NCBI RefSeq assembly: GCF_024166365.1 | Contig: NC_064830.1 | Location: 91,194,968 to 91,258,967, forward strand | From: Elephas maximus indicus | Lineage: Eukaryota > Chordata > Mammalia > Proboscidea > Elephantidae | Length of the DNA: 64,000 bases | Reading direction: 5' to 3' | Shown: in pieces, positions 1-13,759 of the stretch | Numbering within the stretch: the stretch's first letter is position 1 | How the letters are laid out: each line of letters starts with the position of its first letter | Position numbers and translations under genes: made by a program | The notes under the pieces: generated by a model | Told to the model about the DNA's origin: nothing | Seen by the model: the letters and a program-made list of their open reading frames with translations, nothing else | Databases searched by the model: none

Positions 1-805
1 GCTTTAAAAGAGATTTAGATCCTACCAGTCCACTATGCAAGGCATCTAAAGGCTATGTTATATGAAGATGTATTTTATTGCCGTTTCCTTCCTGTATTGT
101 ATTAGAGTTAGTTATGTATATCTATCACTGCAGTTCAGAGAGTAAGGCCCTTGAGGGGATGGACTGTATTTACTTGGGCTCTTTGTCCCCTGTATACTAT
201 ATACTCTGCATATGGGAAAAGCTCCATAAGTATGTTTTGAATAAACAAGAGTGTAAGCTCGTAAAGGGTAGGGGATGTGTCATGTTATGTTTTCTCCTGT
301 GCAGTGGAGCTAATTGTTCCTTGAGATTGATCCTTGGCGTATCTATTCAGTCTTCACTGTTTCTGTTGCTGTATTTTAGCTCACCATACAGCAGGTGCTT
401 GGGTGTGCGCCTTTCTCCGGTCTAGTAAAGTCATATTTTGATGACCTTCGTTTTGATACTTGTTGACCAGATCTAATAGAAAGATTGATCTTTAGATAAC
501 AGATGAGGAGTGGTAATAATAACTTCTGTAAAGACAGGTAGACACCCATTCACAAATCTCTTGTCTCAGTAATGTTTAAATGACTACTTCTGCTCCCATG
601 TCATCAATTTGCCCCTTAACACACCTCTTTGTAAATCACAAATATGAGACCTTTGTAGAGGATCATTGCCCTGCTTACTCTCCAGGCCTTCCTAATGTCT
701 TCTGAGGGTTTACCTTCTCTCCATTAACCATTAGTTAAAAAAAAATGAGGCAAGTACAGCATCTGGAGAGAAATCGCCACATCCCATTTCCTTCTCTATG
801 AGCAG
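1..805. other. Non-coding flank or intron with an L2 3'-end relic
   Basis: No coding exon is visible upstream of the KRAB-B exon. About 130-255 resembles the 3' end of an L2 LINE on the + strand (a 'ccttgagggg atggactg' motif followed by a 'gttttgaataaac' tail). If the neighbouring locus once had a KRAB-A exon, it is not recognisable here and probably lies upstream of the window. Confidence 0.5.
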
Positions 806-910
806 GATTCCCATTTTTCAAGTCTGATGGGATCTCCCAGCTGGAACAAGATCTACAGGTCTTTGACCTGGAAACTAAGAATAGAGAGGTCTTAAGAGAT
901 GGCTGCTCAG
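806..910 (+). pseudogene. ZNF655: KRAB-B box exon of the ZNF655-like locus
   Basis: A 105-bp open exon lies between an acceptor (...atgagcag, ending 805) and a strong donor (gtaagt at 911). Read in phase it gives FFKSDGISQLEQDLQVFDLE and continues to DGCS, the classic KRAB-B pattern (F-K-D-ISQLEQ). It ends one base into a codon. That base joins the AT at 1396 to make GAT, so it splices in frame to the DGDT start of the terminal exon. KRAB-B helps the KRAB-A box recruit TRIM28/KAP1. The exon itself is open, but the gene it served is broken in its last exon, so it is annotated as part of a pseudogene. Confidence 0.7.
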
Positions 911-1085
911 GTAAGTAAGGCAAAATCAGATGGAATTAGTAGGGAAGTAAAAGTCCAACTGTTGAGACAAGTTGTAGCTTCTCTGACAATCAGAATGAAG
1001 AGCTCCTTCCTTTTCCCTTCAGTTTGACTGTTTATTTAGTCCATTCTTATCCATGGTTGTACGGGGTCCCTATTCAAGTTGCTTT

Positions 1086-1116
1086 TATATATATATATAT
1101 ATGTATATATATACAT
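1086..1116. repeat. (TA)n / (TATG)n microsatellite
   Basis: Alternating TA dinucleotides interrupted by TATG, in the intron between the KRAB-B exon and the terminal exon. Confidence 0.8.
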
Positions 1117-1395
1117 TTTTAAGTATTCCCCTATCATCTCCTTTGAATCACCTAATTGGTTATCTTTTTACCCTGCTGACCACGTCCTGTGTCTCGGCTG
1201 CACCGTGAGCCATTTGAATCCTACCTTACTGCTTCTGTTCATGCTCTTCATCTACTACTGAGATTTTGTGGCAGTTTTTCAGAGCAAATAAACTTACCCT
1301 GGTAGATACTAGATTATTTTGTTTTCTCCTTTCTAAGTTTTCTTATTCTAAGCACAGGGCACAGATTATATTTGTATTTTCTATTTATATATCAG

Positions 1396-3303
<1,908 letters not shown>

Positions 3304-3306
3304 ACG

Positions 3307-4447
3307 TTGTTGTTACATGCTGTTGAGTCAGTTCTGACTAAAGCGACTCTGTGTACACCAGAATGAAACACTGCCTGGTCCTTTGCCATCCTCACATTCA
3401 TTGCCATGTTTGAGTCCATCGTTGCAGCCACTGTGTCAGTCCATCTCATTGAGGTTCTTCCTCTTTTTTGTTGACACCTCTACTCTACCAAGCATGATGT
3501 CCTTCTCCAGGGATTGGTCCTTCCTGATGACGTGTCCAAAGTACGTGAGATGAGGCCTTGTATCCTCGCTTCTAAGGAGTATTCTGGCTGTGCTTCTTCC
3601 AAGACAGATGTGTTCATTCTTCTGACAGTCCATGGTATATTCAATATTTGTCACCAACACCATAATTCAAAGGCAATTCTTTGGTCTTCCTTATTCATTG
3701 TCCAGCTTCTGCATACATATGAGATGATTGAAAATACCATGGCTTGGGTCAGGCTCACCTTAGTCCTCAAAGTGACATCTTTGCTTTTTAACACTTTAAA
3801 GAGGTCTTTTGGAGCAGATTTGCCCCATGCAATACATTGTTTGATTTCCTGGCTGTTGCTTCCATGGGCATTGTTTGCAGATCCAAGTAAAATGAAATCC
3901 TTGACAACTTCAGGAATTTCTTTGTTTATCATGATGTTGCTTATTGGTCCAGTTGCGAGGGTTTTTGTTTTCTTAATACTGAGTTGTAATCCATACTGGA
4001 GGCTTTAGTATTTAGTCTTCATCAGAAGTGCCTCAAGTCCTCTTCACTTTCAGCAAGGAAGGTTGTGTCACCTGCATATAGCAGATTATTAATGAGTCTT
4101 CCTCCAATCCTGGTGCCACGTTTTTCATATACTCCAGCTTTTTGGATGATTTGTTCAGCATACAGGTGAGTAAGTATGGTGAGAGGATACAACCCTGGCG
4201 CGCACATTTTCTGATTTTAAACCACACAGTATCCCTTTGTTCTGTTTCAATGGCTGCTTCTTGGTGTTTGTACAGGTTCTACATGAGCACAATTAAGTGT
4301 TCTGGAATTCCCATTCTTTGCAATGTTAACGGTAATTTGTTATCCACACAGTCGATCCGTCTTTGCATAGTCAATAAAACACAATAAACGTCTTTGTGGT
4401 ATTCTCTGTTTTCTGCCAAGATACATCTGACATCAACAAATGATTTC
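3307..4447 (-). mobile_element. RTE-type LINE, 3' part, antisense
   Basis: It opens with the RTE 3' tail in reverse (ttgttgtt..gctgttgagtcagttctgactc). On the minus strand it encodes reverse-transcriptase pieces: CARQGCILSPYLLTCMLNKS and LINNLLYAGDTTFLAESEED. The catalytic YADD reads YAGD here, and the pieces lie in different frames, so the copy is dead. It is 5'-truncated in the RT region and inserted in the ZNF655-like terminal exon; finger-like relics resume beyond it. Confidence 0.9.
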
Positions 4448-4640
4448 CACACCAGATGAGAATCTGATGTAATGCAAATGGAGAAATTTACTACCATATT
4501 TAAGGCTTTGCTCAACATTACAAAACTCATATTGGAGACAAAATTGTTGATGATTTTGATATGAAATCAGTAGTACATAGTCCCAGTCATATTCACTATA
4601 GAAGAATCCAACCTGAGGAAGACTGGTGGATGTAGTGTCG
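4448..4640 (+). pseudogene. Distal relic of the ZNF655-like exon beyond the RTE
   Basis: Translations carry degenerate finger linkers (QHYKTHIGDK, similar to QH..THTGEK) followed by HIHYRRIQPEE. Together with relics at 2740-3300 this suggests the ancestral array ran further than the human protein end. The match is weak and frame-broken. Confidence 0.4.
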
Positions 4641-5709
4641 TTTCTCATGGCATTCTTTTACTTTAATATAATAGATGTTTTGAGTAAGTATATACACTTT
4701 AATTACGGGACTCATTTAAGATTTTTAACATGGGCTGTGAACATTTTTCCTGAAATTGGTTCTTAACTCTTTCCAACTTTCCTGACATATCACTGATGCA
4801 CCAATGTTGAAACACATCAACCTCTGGAAAGGAGCTGATTTAGCTTTTTCTGCTGCTCTTAGCCCAGGTTCTCTCTAAAACAGACTCTTAGGCCTGCTTT
4901 CTTCTAAGAACTACATCTTGCTCCTTTCCAGCCACAATACATGAATTTGTGTTGATCTGTCTATTCAGCACCTTCAGACAATAGTTTCCCAGTTTTAAGC
5001 TTTTTTTACCAGCAGGTATGCTGTCCTTAATTGATGTTACTGTTCTGGTGCCTTCTTTGCTAAAGCAAAGCATCTTCTTCTAAAGTAACCGAGTTTCTGT
5101 ATCCTGTCTATCCATGAACGTGAAGTATTTTGTCTCCCCTGCATTTGGGGCAAGAAGCAAAAACATTTTCAATCGATGCCTGAGTTCTTAGCTGCCTTGT
5201 CCGTGTCTGCATTCACAGCCCTCCAAAAGAGAGGATAAGGGCGTAAGGGAGACAACAAGACTCTTGGTGGCCCAGCTACATTCACGTATTGCCTATTTTG
5301 CATGCCTAAGTTTACAATTCTTTTATATGTTTCTGTTGAATCCTAGTAGAATGCTCAGGCATGCTTTCGATAGGGCAAAACGTAACTTGAAAAAATCAGT
5401 TTCCTAAGGGCGTGCAGCCTTCCAGCAAAGATGTAGCTTATGTAATATTTTAGAGACAATATTTCAAGAAGAAAGAAAAGTCTGTTCCTGGTAAAATTTT
5501 AATCATTAGGATTACTCTATTATCTGTTGGATTTCCCCCTGCCCCCTCATCTTTCCTCATCAATCCAGGACAGTATTTGAAGCCTGGGAGCTTTATAATT
5601 GCTTATTCATCATCACTTTTTTTTTGAACTAGAATCTAGGCCATATAAAGGAACATGGCTTTTTTGGTTGATAGAAGTAATCACGGATGGCTCCAGAATT
5701 GAGGGCCAC
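4641..5709. other. Non-coding stretch, possibly former 3' UTR
   Basis: AT-rich sequence with short shadow ORFs only. No repeat family or gene was recognised. Confidence 0.4.
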
Positions 5710-5892
5710 TGAGTCCTGGTGGCACAATTTTTGAAGTGAACGACAGCTAACTGAGAGGTCAGTGGTTCGAAACCACCAGCAGCTCTGTGGGAGAAAGATG
5801 TGGCAGTCTGCTTCCGGAGAGATTTACGGCCTTGGAAACCCTATCTGGTCACTATGAGTCGAAATCGATTTGATGGCAGTGGGTTTTTGGGT
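5710..5892 (+). mobile_element. AfroSINE, older long-body subtype
   Basis: The tRNA-derived head (gagtcctggtggcac) and a box-B-like ggttcgaaacc are followed by a body with 'gaaaccctat' and the RTE-like tail 'actatgagtcgaaatcgat..gatggcagtgggttttt'. Divergent. Confidence 0.85.
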
Positions 5893-6924
5893 CATACACC
5901 TAATAGAGTTTGTGATTCTTTAAAAAAAAAAAAAAAAAAGTGATTCTTTAGGTGATATTAAAGCATTTTCTTGTATTTTTCCATCAAACCTCATAATAGT
6001 TTGTGAATAAGACAAACGTTACTTAAAATTCTAGTTGTCAGCATAACAACTGAAGTCTCCATAGCTCTGATGCCATTAGAATACTCACAAGGAATCCTCA
6101 ACAAATATATAAAAATGTACTGCTTAGTCTATAAGCCTTTTGTGGCAAACCTCTAAGTTCTGCCACTACGTCTTATCTTTTTGCCATCAGCAAGTATAGA
6201 ATCACATCTGGGCAAGGTAAGACTCAATGAAATTGATGTAAATGAAAAATGTGTGTTTCTATCTATGGATGAACATGTACCCTTATAGAGGCCGGTAGTC
6301 ACTTACGGTGACTTATTAGACAGGATTAAGCAATCTCTCAAGAGCAGAATATGTAAAAGTCACATGTATGCATTTGGTTTAGGAATGTGCTTTTGTACTT
6401 AAACTTGAATAAAGGTGCATTTGATATTCTGAGAATCTTTTTCAAACAAAATCCGAGGGCTTTAGCCAGAACATTTTGGAATCTTGAAATCACCATATTG
6501 CATGTGACGCAGTTCCTCCCTGAAAACTGCTTCACATCAAGAATGGATCACTTTTTGTACTGATACAAAACTTATTTCAGAAACGTCTAGAACAATGGCT
6601 GAATGTTTCGGATTTAAAGGGTTATTCAATTGGGGTATAGACAGTATGCAAACAAAATTAAATAGTTTAAGGTTTCAGTAGAACTAGCAGAATGTATTTT
6701 CTTAGTAAATAAAATTAAAATGCATTAAAAAAAATGAGAAACCAAAGTAATCCTTGAGGGCAAGGATCTTTCCTCTTTAAGCTGATGTTAAATTAGTTCA
6801 GTATAATATGAATTTATATCATTAGTAAATGCTTTTTGGTCTTGGAGAGGAGGAAAAGAAGAAATCTAATAGCTAAGGAGTATTTTATCTGCCAACCTAC
6901 TTACACACACACGTATGTACATAT
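5893..6924. other. Non-coding stretch with nothing recognised
   Basis: AT-rich, with short A-runs at about 5922-5939 and 6725. No supported exon or named repeat. Confidence 0.4.
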
Positions 6925-7100
6925 TCAACTTAATTCTCATAACAACTGCAAGGGAGATATCTCCAGTTCACAGAGGAATTGAAATGTGGAGAAGTTAAAG
7001 AACTTGTTAGGGTCACACGGCAGGTTAATAGGTCAAATTTGGTTATGTCCGACTCTAAAACTTCCCATCATTATGATGTTGGTGTTAGACACGTAACCCA
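6925..7100 (-). repeat. MIR SINE, antisense
   Basis: The order 'ttctcataacaactgcaagg', 'ttcacagaggaattgaaatg', 'agttaaagaacttg', 'gtcacacggcagg' is the reverse of the MIR core. Confidence 0.7.
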
Positions 7101-7890
7101 GAGAAGGGACATTTTCTCTGATAGCTCTTCATTCTCTATTGGATCTCCAGTGATTCAGTATTATCAGTTTGCTAACTGATTTTAAATGCAGAGTTCTTTG
7201 GGTTGCCAGGAAAGAGAGCAGCTAGAATATCCAGGTTTTCTTTTCTTTTTTTTTTTTTAGGGGCTTGTCAAACCCCATCCTTGAAACAGGCTTAAACAAT
7301 TTTGCGAATAGTAGGCCATAGGACAAAGCTCCCAAGTTGATATTTCCTGCTAAGACATCCCCCTCTCTGGCACTAGATTTCCATTTCTCAAACTTAACTA
7401 TTCCCAAGATGGGTTCTTAATTTCTTCCAGTAAGTAGAGCTTGCTGGGGGGCATGTGTCCTTACCAAGATTTACTATCAGCAGTTGTACTGCAGCAACTG
7501 AACAAAGCAGTAGGTAATAGAAAGAATCGAGTTTGTTTTCTAGGTTTTTGGGTTGAGCAAAAGGGTAGATAGGGGTAGACTGCAGAGATGAGGAACACTG
7601 GGGGAGGGGCAGGGAGAGTATTTTAGGAAAAGGAGATAGCTTGTCAAAAGGCCTACAAGCGAAAGTGTGGCACTTTCAAGGTAATGAATAGGTGAGCTCT
7701 CTGGAGAAATTCCTCACCCTAGGAAATAGTATATGGATAACTGAGGAGGTTTAAGAACAAAGTTCAAATGAAGTCTCTGGAGTATCATCTCAGTAAAGCA
7801 CAGTGGAATTCCCACATCTAAAAATGTAACCTTGCCATTCATTCATTCAGTAATACAATTGCCAGGCACTATGATAAACAGTTCATTGCC
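7101..7890. other. Non-coding stretch with nothing recognised
   Basis: No exon is supported. A T-run lies at 7243-7258, and the last part (about 7840-7890) has an L2/MIR-like flavour. Confidence 0.35.
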
Positions 7891-8245
7891 TGTCCTACTG
7901 TGGTGGCTTAACGTGCTGTTGGAAGCTATGCCATTGACAAACACCATCAGGGTCACTCAAGATGGGTAGTTTTTAGCTGAGCTTCTAGACTAAGATCAGG
8001 AAGAAAGTCCTGGCCATCTATTTCAGAAAATTAGCCAATGAAAACCCTATGGATCACAACAGAATATTGTCTGATACAGTGCTGGAAGATGAGCCTCCTA
8101 GGTTGGAAGACACAGTGGCTGCAACAATGGGCTCAAGAATACCAACGATTGTGAAGATGGTGTAGGACCAGGGTGGTGTTTTGTTCTGTTGTACATGCGG
8201 TTGCTGTGACTTGGAGCCACTTTGATGGCCACTAAAAACTACATG
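7891..8245 (+). mobile_element. RTE LINE, internally deleted copy
   Basis: The 5' segment (tggaagctatgcca, atcagggtcactcaagatgg, aattagccaatgaaaaccc) is joined directly to the RTE 3' end (gacacagtggctgcaacaat, gttctgttgtacatg). The same 5' segment occurs at 22250-22450 and the same 3' end at 17860-18165, so the middle is missing here. Confidence 0.85.
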
Positions 8246-8334
8246 ATAATCGTGCTAGCCAGTAAATATAGTTAACCTTATCCAGTGAATTAAACTATCC
8301 GTTGATTAAAGACTGCTAAAACAGATGGGAGTAG

Positions 8335-8520
8335 TCAAAACAATGACCTTGGAGGTAGACATACCTATGTTTGACTTTGCTGTGTGACCCTGGAAATTTT
8401 ACTTATCTCTCTAGTATTCTTGCCTATACAATGCAAACAATAATAGCATTATGGAAATTAAATGGGATAATTAATGTAAGAGGTACTGGACACACAGTAC
8501 TCAAAAAGTTATTGATACAA
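8335..8520 (+). repeat. MIR SINE
   Basis: MIR core features in order: 'gctgtgtgaccctgg', 'cttatctctctag', 'tgcctatacaatgcaaacaa', 'gtaagaggtactggacacac'. Confidence 0.7.
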
Positions 8521-9070
8521 ATACATTATAACAACCAATAATAGAAGAGAGGTGGTTAGCATAAAACCTAAGAAAGAGGGAATTAATGAGCAAGCACTTA
8601 GTAGGGTAGAACTTGCACTGTCCAGGGAGGAATACCTTGGATTTAGCTAACTTAAATATGACTAGACACATAATCAGACATCTCAAACTGTGGTGGAAAC
8701 TGCCTCTGGAGAGACGGACACTCAGCAAATCGTGACATCAATCTTATTTCTTTCTTCATTGGTATATGGCATCATATTTTATACTCCTTTCTAAATATGA
8801 CTGTATGAAGGAAACAATATTCAGAATTGTATGACTGATGTCAAGCAGATAGTGCCCTGTACAATTCAACAAGAAAATACTCTTGGAACTTTTTTTTTTC
8901 CACTAACATTTCCCATTCGTTCTTCACTTTTAGAAAATGGTTAACCTCTTATATTTGTATTTCATTCATGTTTATAATTTTACAACGCGGGCAGAATTAG
9001 AAGCGTCTTTTTCTCAATTGCTTATATTACAAACCACACAGTCTCCCACCACTGTCCTTCATAGGTGGTA
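8521..9070. other. Non-coding stretch with nothing recognised
   Basis: No exon or named repeat was recognised. Confidence 0.35.
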
Positions 9071-9074
9071 ATAG

Positions 9075-9240
9075 ATGCCTGGGCTCTGGTTTAAACAGGC
9101 CAGAGTTCAAATGCTGCCTCTGTTGCTTACCCACTGTAGCTTCTGGCATATAAAATAGTAAAAAGTACCAACACATAGGATTGTCATGAGGATTGATGAG
9201 ATAATATCGGTTTAAATGCTCATCAACTGGTAGCTGTTAT
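9075..9240 (+). repeat. MIR SINE
   Basis: 'cctgggctctggtttaaaca', 'gagttcaaatgctgcctctg', 'ggattgtcatgaggattgat' are diagnostic of MIR. Confidence 0.75.
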
Positions 9241-9719
9241 TTCCGAGTTTAGCAGGAAACTCCCCTTATGAACAACTGATGTCTAACTTTTCTTTTTCTG
9301 CTCTGCCTTCAACAAGTCAAATCTGCTTTTGGAAAACCCATCCCTCAGGTGCGGCAAGCTGTTTAGATCTCGACCTTTTCTCAAATAAGTTTTTCTTCAT
9401 CTTTCAGCCCATTGGTACCAATAAGTTCCTTCCGTTACTGTATTTTCCCTCTGGCAAAGCTGGGAGGTGTTGAGTTGAAGGACAAAGAGAGGACAGGCTG
9501 GACTGGGGATGCATAAAGAGTTCTAGCAGAATCCGCATGCCTTGTGCTCATGAAGAATGGAAGTGGAGAAGAGCAGTAAGGTGGCACAGGAGTTCGCCAA
9601 GAGAGGGAGAAGCCAAAGGGGGAGCACGCTGGGCAGGGTAACAAGGAAACAACCAAATTACAGAAGAGTCTAGGTCCACTCAAGCCATTTCCATCTTTTT
9701 TCACTCCCTCCTTAAGGAA

Positions 9720-10423
9720 GGGCAAATGCGGAAGGAATCCCCCACCCCTCCGCGTCCGAAGCTAGTGGGAGAACCTTGACCCCGCTCCCTAGGGGTTCCT
9801 GGAGGAGCCGTGACCGAGCTTTGGCCTCCGAGGCGCCGAGACAGGACCCGGAAGTGTGTGCAGAGGCGCCTGAGTTTCTAATCGTCTCTCCTTGGAGACA
9901 GAAGTCGCTGACACGTTGCGGAGCGGGTTCGGAGAAGTGTCAGGGGCTCCGCGTCTCCCGCCCAGGGTAGGAGGGTCGAAGGGTCCCCGCAAGGCGGTCG
10001 GAAGCTCGGTCTGAGGCGAAGAGCTGGCTGAGGGAAGCGGCAGGGCCCCAGCGTCAGGGACGGCTGGCGGGGTTGGCGTTAGGCTGTAGGAGCCATGCTC
10101 GGTGTCCGGGCTGGTGTGCCCTTGCCTGGCTCCAGGGTAGGGTGGGTATCGTCATGTCCAGGTCTCAGGGGACAGTGGACAGCGCAGGTCCGTGAGCAGG
10201 GCCCGCCCGCCGGCGAGCGGAGGCCGCTTGTGGCATTTCCGCCGGTTTGGCGGTTTCCCAGGCTCAGCCACGACCGCAGCGAGCGGTCTCGGGTCTTTGC
10301 TTTTGCCCATCCTGACTGGAGAAAGAATAAAGCTTCGAATGAATGCCTTCTGGGTTGGAAGTCTCTCTTGGGGCAGCGTCTCCGTTGCCCTAAGTGACTG
10401 TCTATCCCTTGTGCCGTGTCCAG
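9720..10423 (+). promoter_or_regulatory. CpG-rich promoter of the second zinc-finger locus
   Basis: The sequence turns abruptly GC- and CpG-rich compared with the AT-rich flanks. It holds an ETS/GABP-type site (CCGGAAGTG, 9848-9856) and further G/C-rich elements. A plausible first non-coding exon ends at 9966 with donor gtagga. The small coding exon at 10424-10555 lies just downstream on the + strand. Several short ORFs on both strands here are CpG-island artefacts. Transcription direction is inferred from the downstream exon. Confidence 0.65.
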
Positions 10424-10555
10424 AAGAAATTTTAGAAAAGGTCTCAGTTTTGGAGTAGTAACGGAGACTCGACCCAGGCATGGAGAAGTTTCCTGAACAA
10501 ATGTCTCTGCACTCCATGTGTCCATCCTCAGAGCAGGAGCCTCGAAAGACCAAGG
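10424..10555 (+). pseudogene. Start-codon exon of the second zinc-finger locus
   Basis: An acceptor (..gccgtgtccag, ending 10423) and a donor (gtgagg at 10556) bound 132 bp. The ATG at 10480, in good context (ggcATGG), follows in-frame TAG and TAA codons and opens MEKFPEQMSLHSMCPSSEQE and then PRKTK. The coding part is 76 nt and ends one base into a codon. It would splice in phase to the GAT-GGT-GAG start at 19482, or to a lost KRAB exon. The short acidic leader joined straight to the finger exon resembles the remembered arrangement of human ZNF655. The exon is intact, but the finger exon it appears to serve is broken. Not matched to a named gene. Confidence 0.5.
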
Positions 10556-10921
10556 GTGAGGAACTGATCTAGCTGGCTTCTCTTTGTCTAAACTCTGTCC
10601 TTTCAACAATGGTCTCAGACCAGATGGCAAGATCAACCTTCTACTTAGAATTATATCAGGTGCCAAGATTATTATTATTATTTTTAAACCTGAAGCTCTA
10701 TCACATGTAAACGAATCCTATAAGGAATGTTCCCTCTTTGACATTGTGACGCAGCACTATTATAGCACTAAGTCATGAGGGTCTGTCATTCCAGCACCTG
10801 TTAATTTGCTTGGCCTTTGGAGAAGCTCAGTTCTGTGACTAAATAAATGAATGTACCCAACCTAGTATAACCCATGCCGCAAGAACCAGGAAAAGAGTGG
10901 ACTCCTCCCCTCATCCTACAC
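10556..10921. other. Intronic stretch with nothing recognised
   Basis: No exon or repeat family was recognised apart from a short (TTA)n run near 10667-10684. Confidence 0.35.
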
Positions 10922-11124
10922 AAACTAATTGCCTCTCAATTCAACCCTGGCTTATGGTGACCCCATGTGTGTCAAGTAGAACTGTGTGCTCCATTGGGTT
11001 TTCCGTGGCTGATTTTTCAGAAATAAATCATTAGGCTTTTCTTCCCAGGCACCTCTGAGTGGACTCAAACCTTCAACTTTTTGGTTAGCAGCTGAACTCA
11101 CTAACTGCACCACCCAGGGACTCC
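10922..11124 (-). mobile_element. AfroSINE, antisense, older subtype
   Basis: Reverse order of the SINE: RTE-like tail 'ggcttatggtgaccccatg', body, then 'ttggttagcagctgaactca..ctgcaccacccaggg' (the reversed tRNA head). Confidence 0.8.
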
Positions 11125-11372
11125 CACCTACCCAAGCTGTCTTTTATCATTAGGGAAAAGGCCTTTTCCACCCACAGTATAAACTCCAAGAGGGTGCTTT
11201 GCCTGTGGAATACAGTAGACAAGCCTTCTGATGGAAAATGAGGTTAAATTATTCATATCAATATGTTTATTTCAGTCTGCCATCCACCATTATCTCCTGT
11301 ATGTCTGGCTATTAAAAAAAATGGAGTTGGATTATTTAATTGGAGGATAAAGGGTTCTTTAATCCACATCAT

Positions 11373-11526
11373 GGAAAGCCTGGTGGCTTAGTGGTTAAAA
11401 ATTCAGCTGCTAACCAAAAGTTGACAGTTTGAATCTACCAGGTGCTCCTTGGAAACTCTATGGGGCAGTTCTACTCTGTCCTATAGGGTCGTTATGGGTT
11501 GGAATCGACTCAATGGCCATTTTTTA
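11373..11526 (+). mobile_element. AfroSINE with target-site duplication
   Basis: The head 'ggaaagcctggtggcttagt', body 'ctccttggaaactctatggg' and tail 'gggttggaatcgactcaatgg' are all present. Flanks carry an imperfect direct repeat (aatccacatc / aatccacacc). Confidence 0.9.
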
Positions 11527-11599
11527 AAATCCACACCGTGGGCTTTGAGATGGCATATGTTTGGGGGATTTTCTTTCATACTTTTAACCTTCCAATTAT

Positions 11600-11870
11600 G
11601 TTTTCAGGCTAATTTTTAACTCAACAAATACTTATGAGCCTGTTAGATACTGAGACTAAGTTGAAAGAAAACCTAATGCCTACCCACCCACAAGCTTAGA
11701 GATGAGTTGCAATAGTTATCTCTAAGAGGCTGTGGGACAGTAAATAATGTTGAAGCTCTGAGAACGAGACCATTGTGGGTATTGGCCCAGGGAGCCTTAG
11801 AGGGTCATGAGTTTGGCCTTGAAAGAGTTTAGAGTAAGGAAGGACTCAGGATTTAGGTAAGAGCTGATAG
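11600..11870 (-). repeat. L2 LINE fragment, antisense (tentative)
   Basis: 'caacaaatacttatgagcct..ttagatactgagac' followed by 'aaacctaatgcctaccc' has the look of a reversed L2 3' region. Divergent. Confidence 0.45.
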
Positions 11871-12666
11871 GCTGTTATCAGAGGCTCCCTATAGCTAGTC
11901 TTCTAGGAGGCCAAGTGCCCTTATTAGCCTTCCTAAAATACTTGTTTATTTACATTAGTTCACAGTCTCTGCTGGATTCAGTCCATACACCATAACCTGG
12001 CATTCATGGTCCTCTGCGATGGGGCCTCAACCCAACTATACAGTCTTACCTCAGTGTTCTTGAGACAAATCCAAGACTGGTGAGTGTGCACAATGTGTGC
12101 TGAAGACACCATTGTGTCTTCGTGCCACTTTGTCACACACATTGCTGTCCCTTTGCTTTCAGCCCATCTGGACCCCACATATTCTAAGATCTATACTTAG
12201 AGACTCAGAACAAGGTTCTCTCCTCCATATAACTTCTGAAGCAGACTGTTGTGTCTGCGAGGAAGAAAACAAACAGATGCAAGAGACATTTACAGGAAAA
12301 ACCTACAGGACTTGGTGGGTAATAGAGCAGTAGGCGAAGTTGGGTACAATCTCCTTTGTTCCCTTCACTATCGTATTTCTTAAAAATTTAATCTCTACTA
12401 GTTGCTGTTATCTTCCCAGCTGATACACTTCTCAACCCAGGATACTTTCTGTTCCATCAGAACTGGTTTTATTAAAGTTTCCAGTGGGTTAACTACCTAA
12501 TCCACAGGACACAGATTTTCAGCCCTTATTTTTTTGACCCCTTAATATTTTTTGTCAGTATGATCACTCCTCCTTGCAACTCTTAATCCTTGATTTTGGA
12601 AGTACTGTTTTCTCCTGGACTACCTCTTGCTTTTTCAGGGCATTTTACCCACTCTCATTTTTCCCC
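11871..12666. other. Intronic stretch with nothing firm
   Basis: Short shadow ORFs only. The last part may already belong to the L2 that runs on past 12840. Confidence 0.35.
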
Positions 12667-12833
12667 TGGAAACTCTGGTGGCATAATGGTTAAGAGCTAC
12701 GGCTGTTAACCAAAAGGTCGGCAGTTCAAATCCACCAAGTGCTCCTTGGAAACCCCATGGGGCAGTACTACTCCGTCTTATAGGGTCGCTATGAGTCAGA
12801 CTCACTGTGAGGGTTTTTTTGTTTTTTGTTTAT
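12667..12833 (+). mobile_element. AfroSINE with target-site duplication
   Basis: Full copy from 'ggaaactctggtggcataat' to 'tgagggtttttttg'. The flanks repeat 'atttttcccctg' / 'atttttcctg'. Confidence 0.9.
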
Positions 12834-13032
12834 TTTTCCTGTGTCTTAAACATTGAATTGAGACTGTTCTCAGTCCTCTTTTCACTCTTGTGGGTGATCC
12901 TATCCCCTTGCATGACTTTAGTTACCAGTGCTGTTGATTCAGCTGACTCCTGAATACTAGGTGCACTACTGACTTATCCTTTTCTGCCCTCACCTACCAG
13001 TCTACCCTCCAGTGATTACCTTAGTTAATCTT

Positions 13033-13463
13033 TTGTTATTTTTTTTTTATGCTTTAAGTGAAAGCTTACAGCTCAAGTTAGTTTCTCATACAACAATTTA
13101 GACACACGTTGTTATGTGACCCTAGTTGTACTCCCTATGACAGCACACTCCTCCTTCCCACCCTGGACTTCCTGTGTCCATTCAACCAGCTCCTGTCCTT
13201 TCTGCCTTCTCACCTCGCCTCTGGAGAGGAGCTGCTCTTTTAGTCTCCTGTATCTACTTGAGCTAAGAAGCACACTCTTCACAAGTATCATTTTATGTCT
13301 TATAGTCGAGTCTAATCTTTGTCTGAAGAGTTGGCTTTGGGAATGGTTTTAGTTTTGGGCTAACAGAGAGTCCAAGAGCTATGTCTTCCGGGGTCCCTCC
13401 AGTCTGTCAGACCATTAAGCCTGGTCTTTTTACTAGAATTTGGGTTCTGCACCCTACTTTTCT
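13033..13463 (-). mobile_element. 5'-truncated LINE-type retroposon, antisense, with TSD
   Basis: It begins with a T-run (reversed poly-A) and 'gctttaagtgaaagcttaca', then runs to 'ctgcaccct'. A 15-bp direct repeat (accttagttaatctt at 13018-13032; accttggttaatctt at 13464-13478) marks the insertion into the L2. The same 3' end with a forward poly-A occurs at 24772-24907. I believe it is the 3' end of an afrotherian LINE, but I do not assign a family name. Confidence 0.75.
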
Positions 13464-13759
13464 ACCTTGGTTAATCTTAGTAACAGGTTTTCCCAAGCTA
13501 GAAAATTTGGAATCATCTACTATTCTCCTTCCCTCCGTATACAGTGGGTTACTGTATCCTATCAACTTTTCTTCAGAACGGCTTGATTCTTTTGCCTGTC
13601 ACTGCCATTTCCTCAGTTCAGTCCCTTATTATATTTTTCCTCAGTTGTTGACGCAAAGCCTATGCTATTGGTCTTTTCCCCAACTCTAGGCTGTCCTCCA
13701 CATTGCTATCAGAATGAACTTCCTTGGAAACAAATTTAATCATATTACTCTCTGTCTGT

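Noticed and set aside
3514-4008. 164-codon + strand ORF at 3.5-4.0 kb
   Set aside because: It is antisense to RTE reverse-transcriptase sequence; the minus strand carries the RT motifs.
10079-10666. 195-codon minus-strand ORF in the CpG island
   Set aside because: It overlaps the + strand start exon, has no recognisable domain, and GC-rich sequence lacks stop codons by chance.
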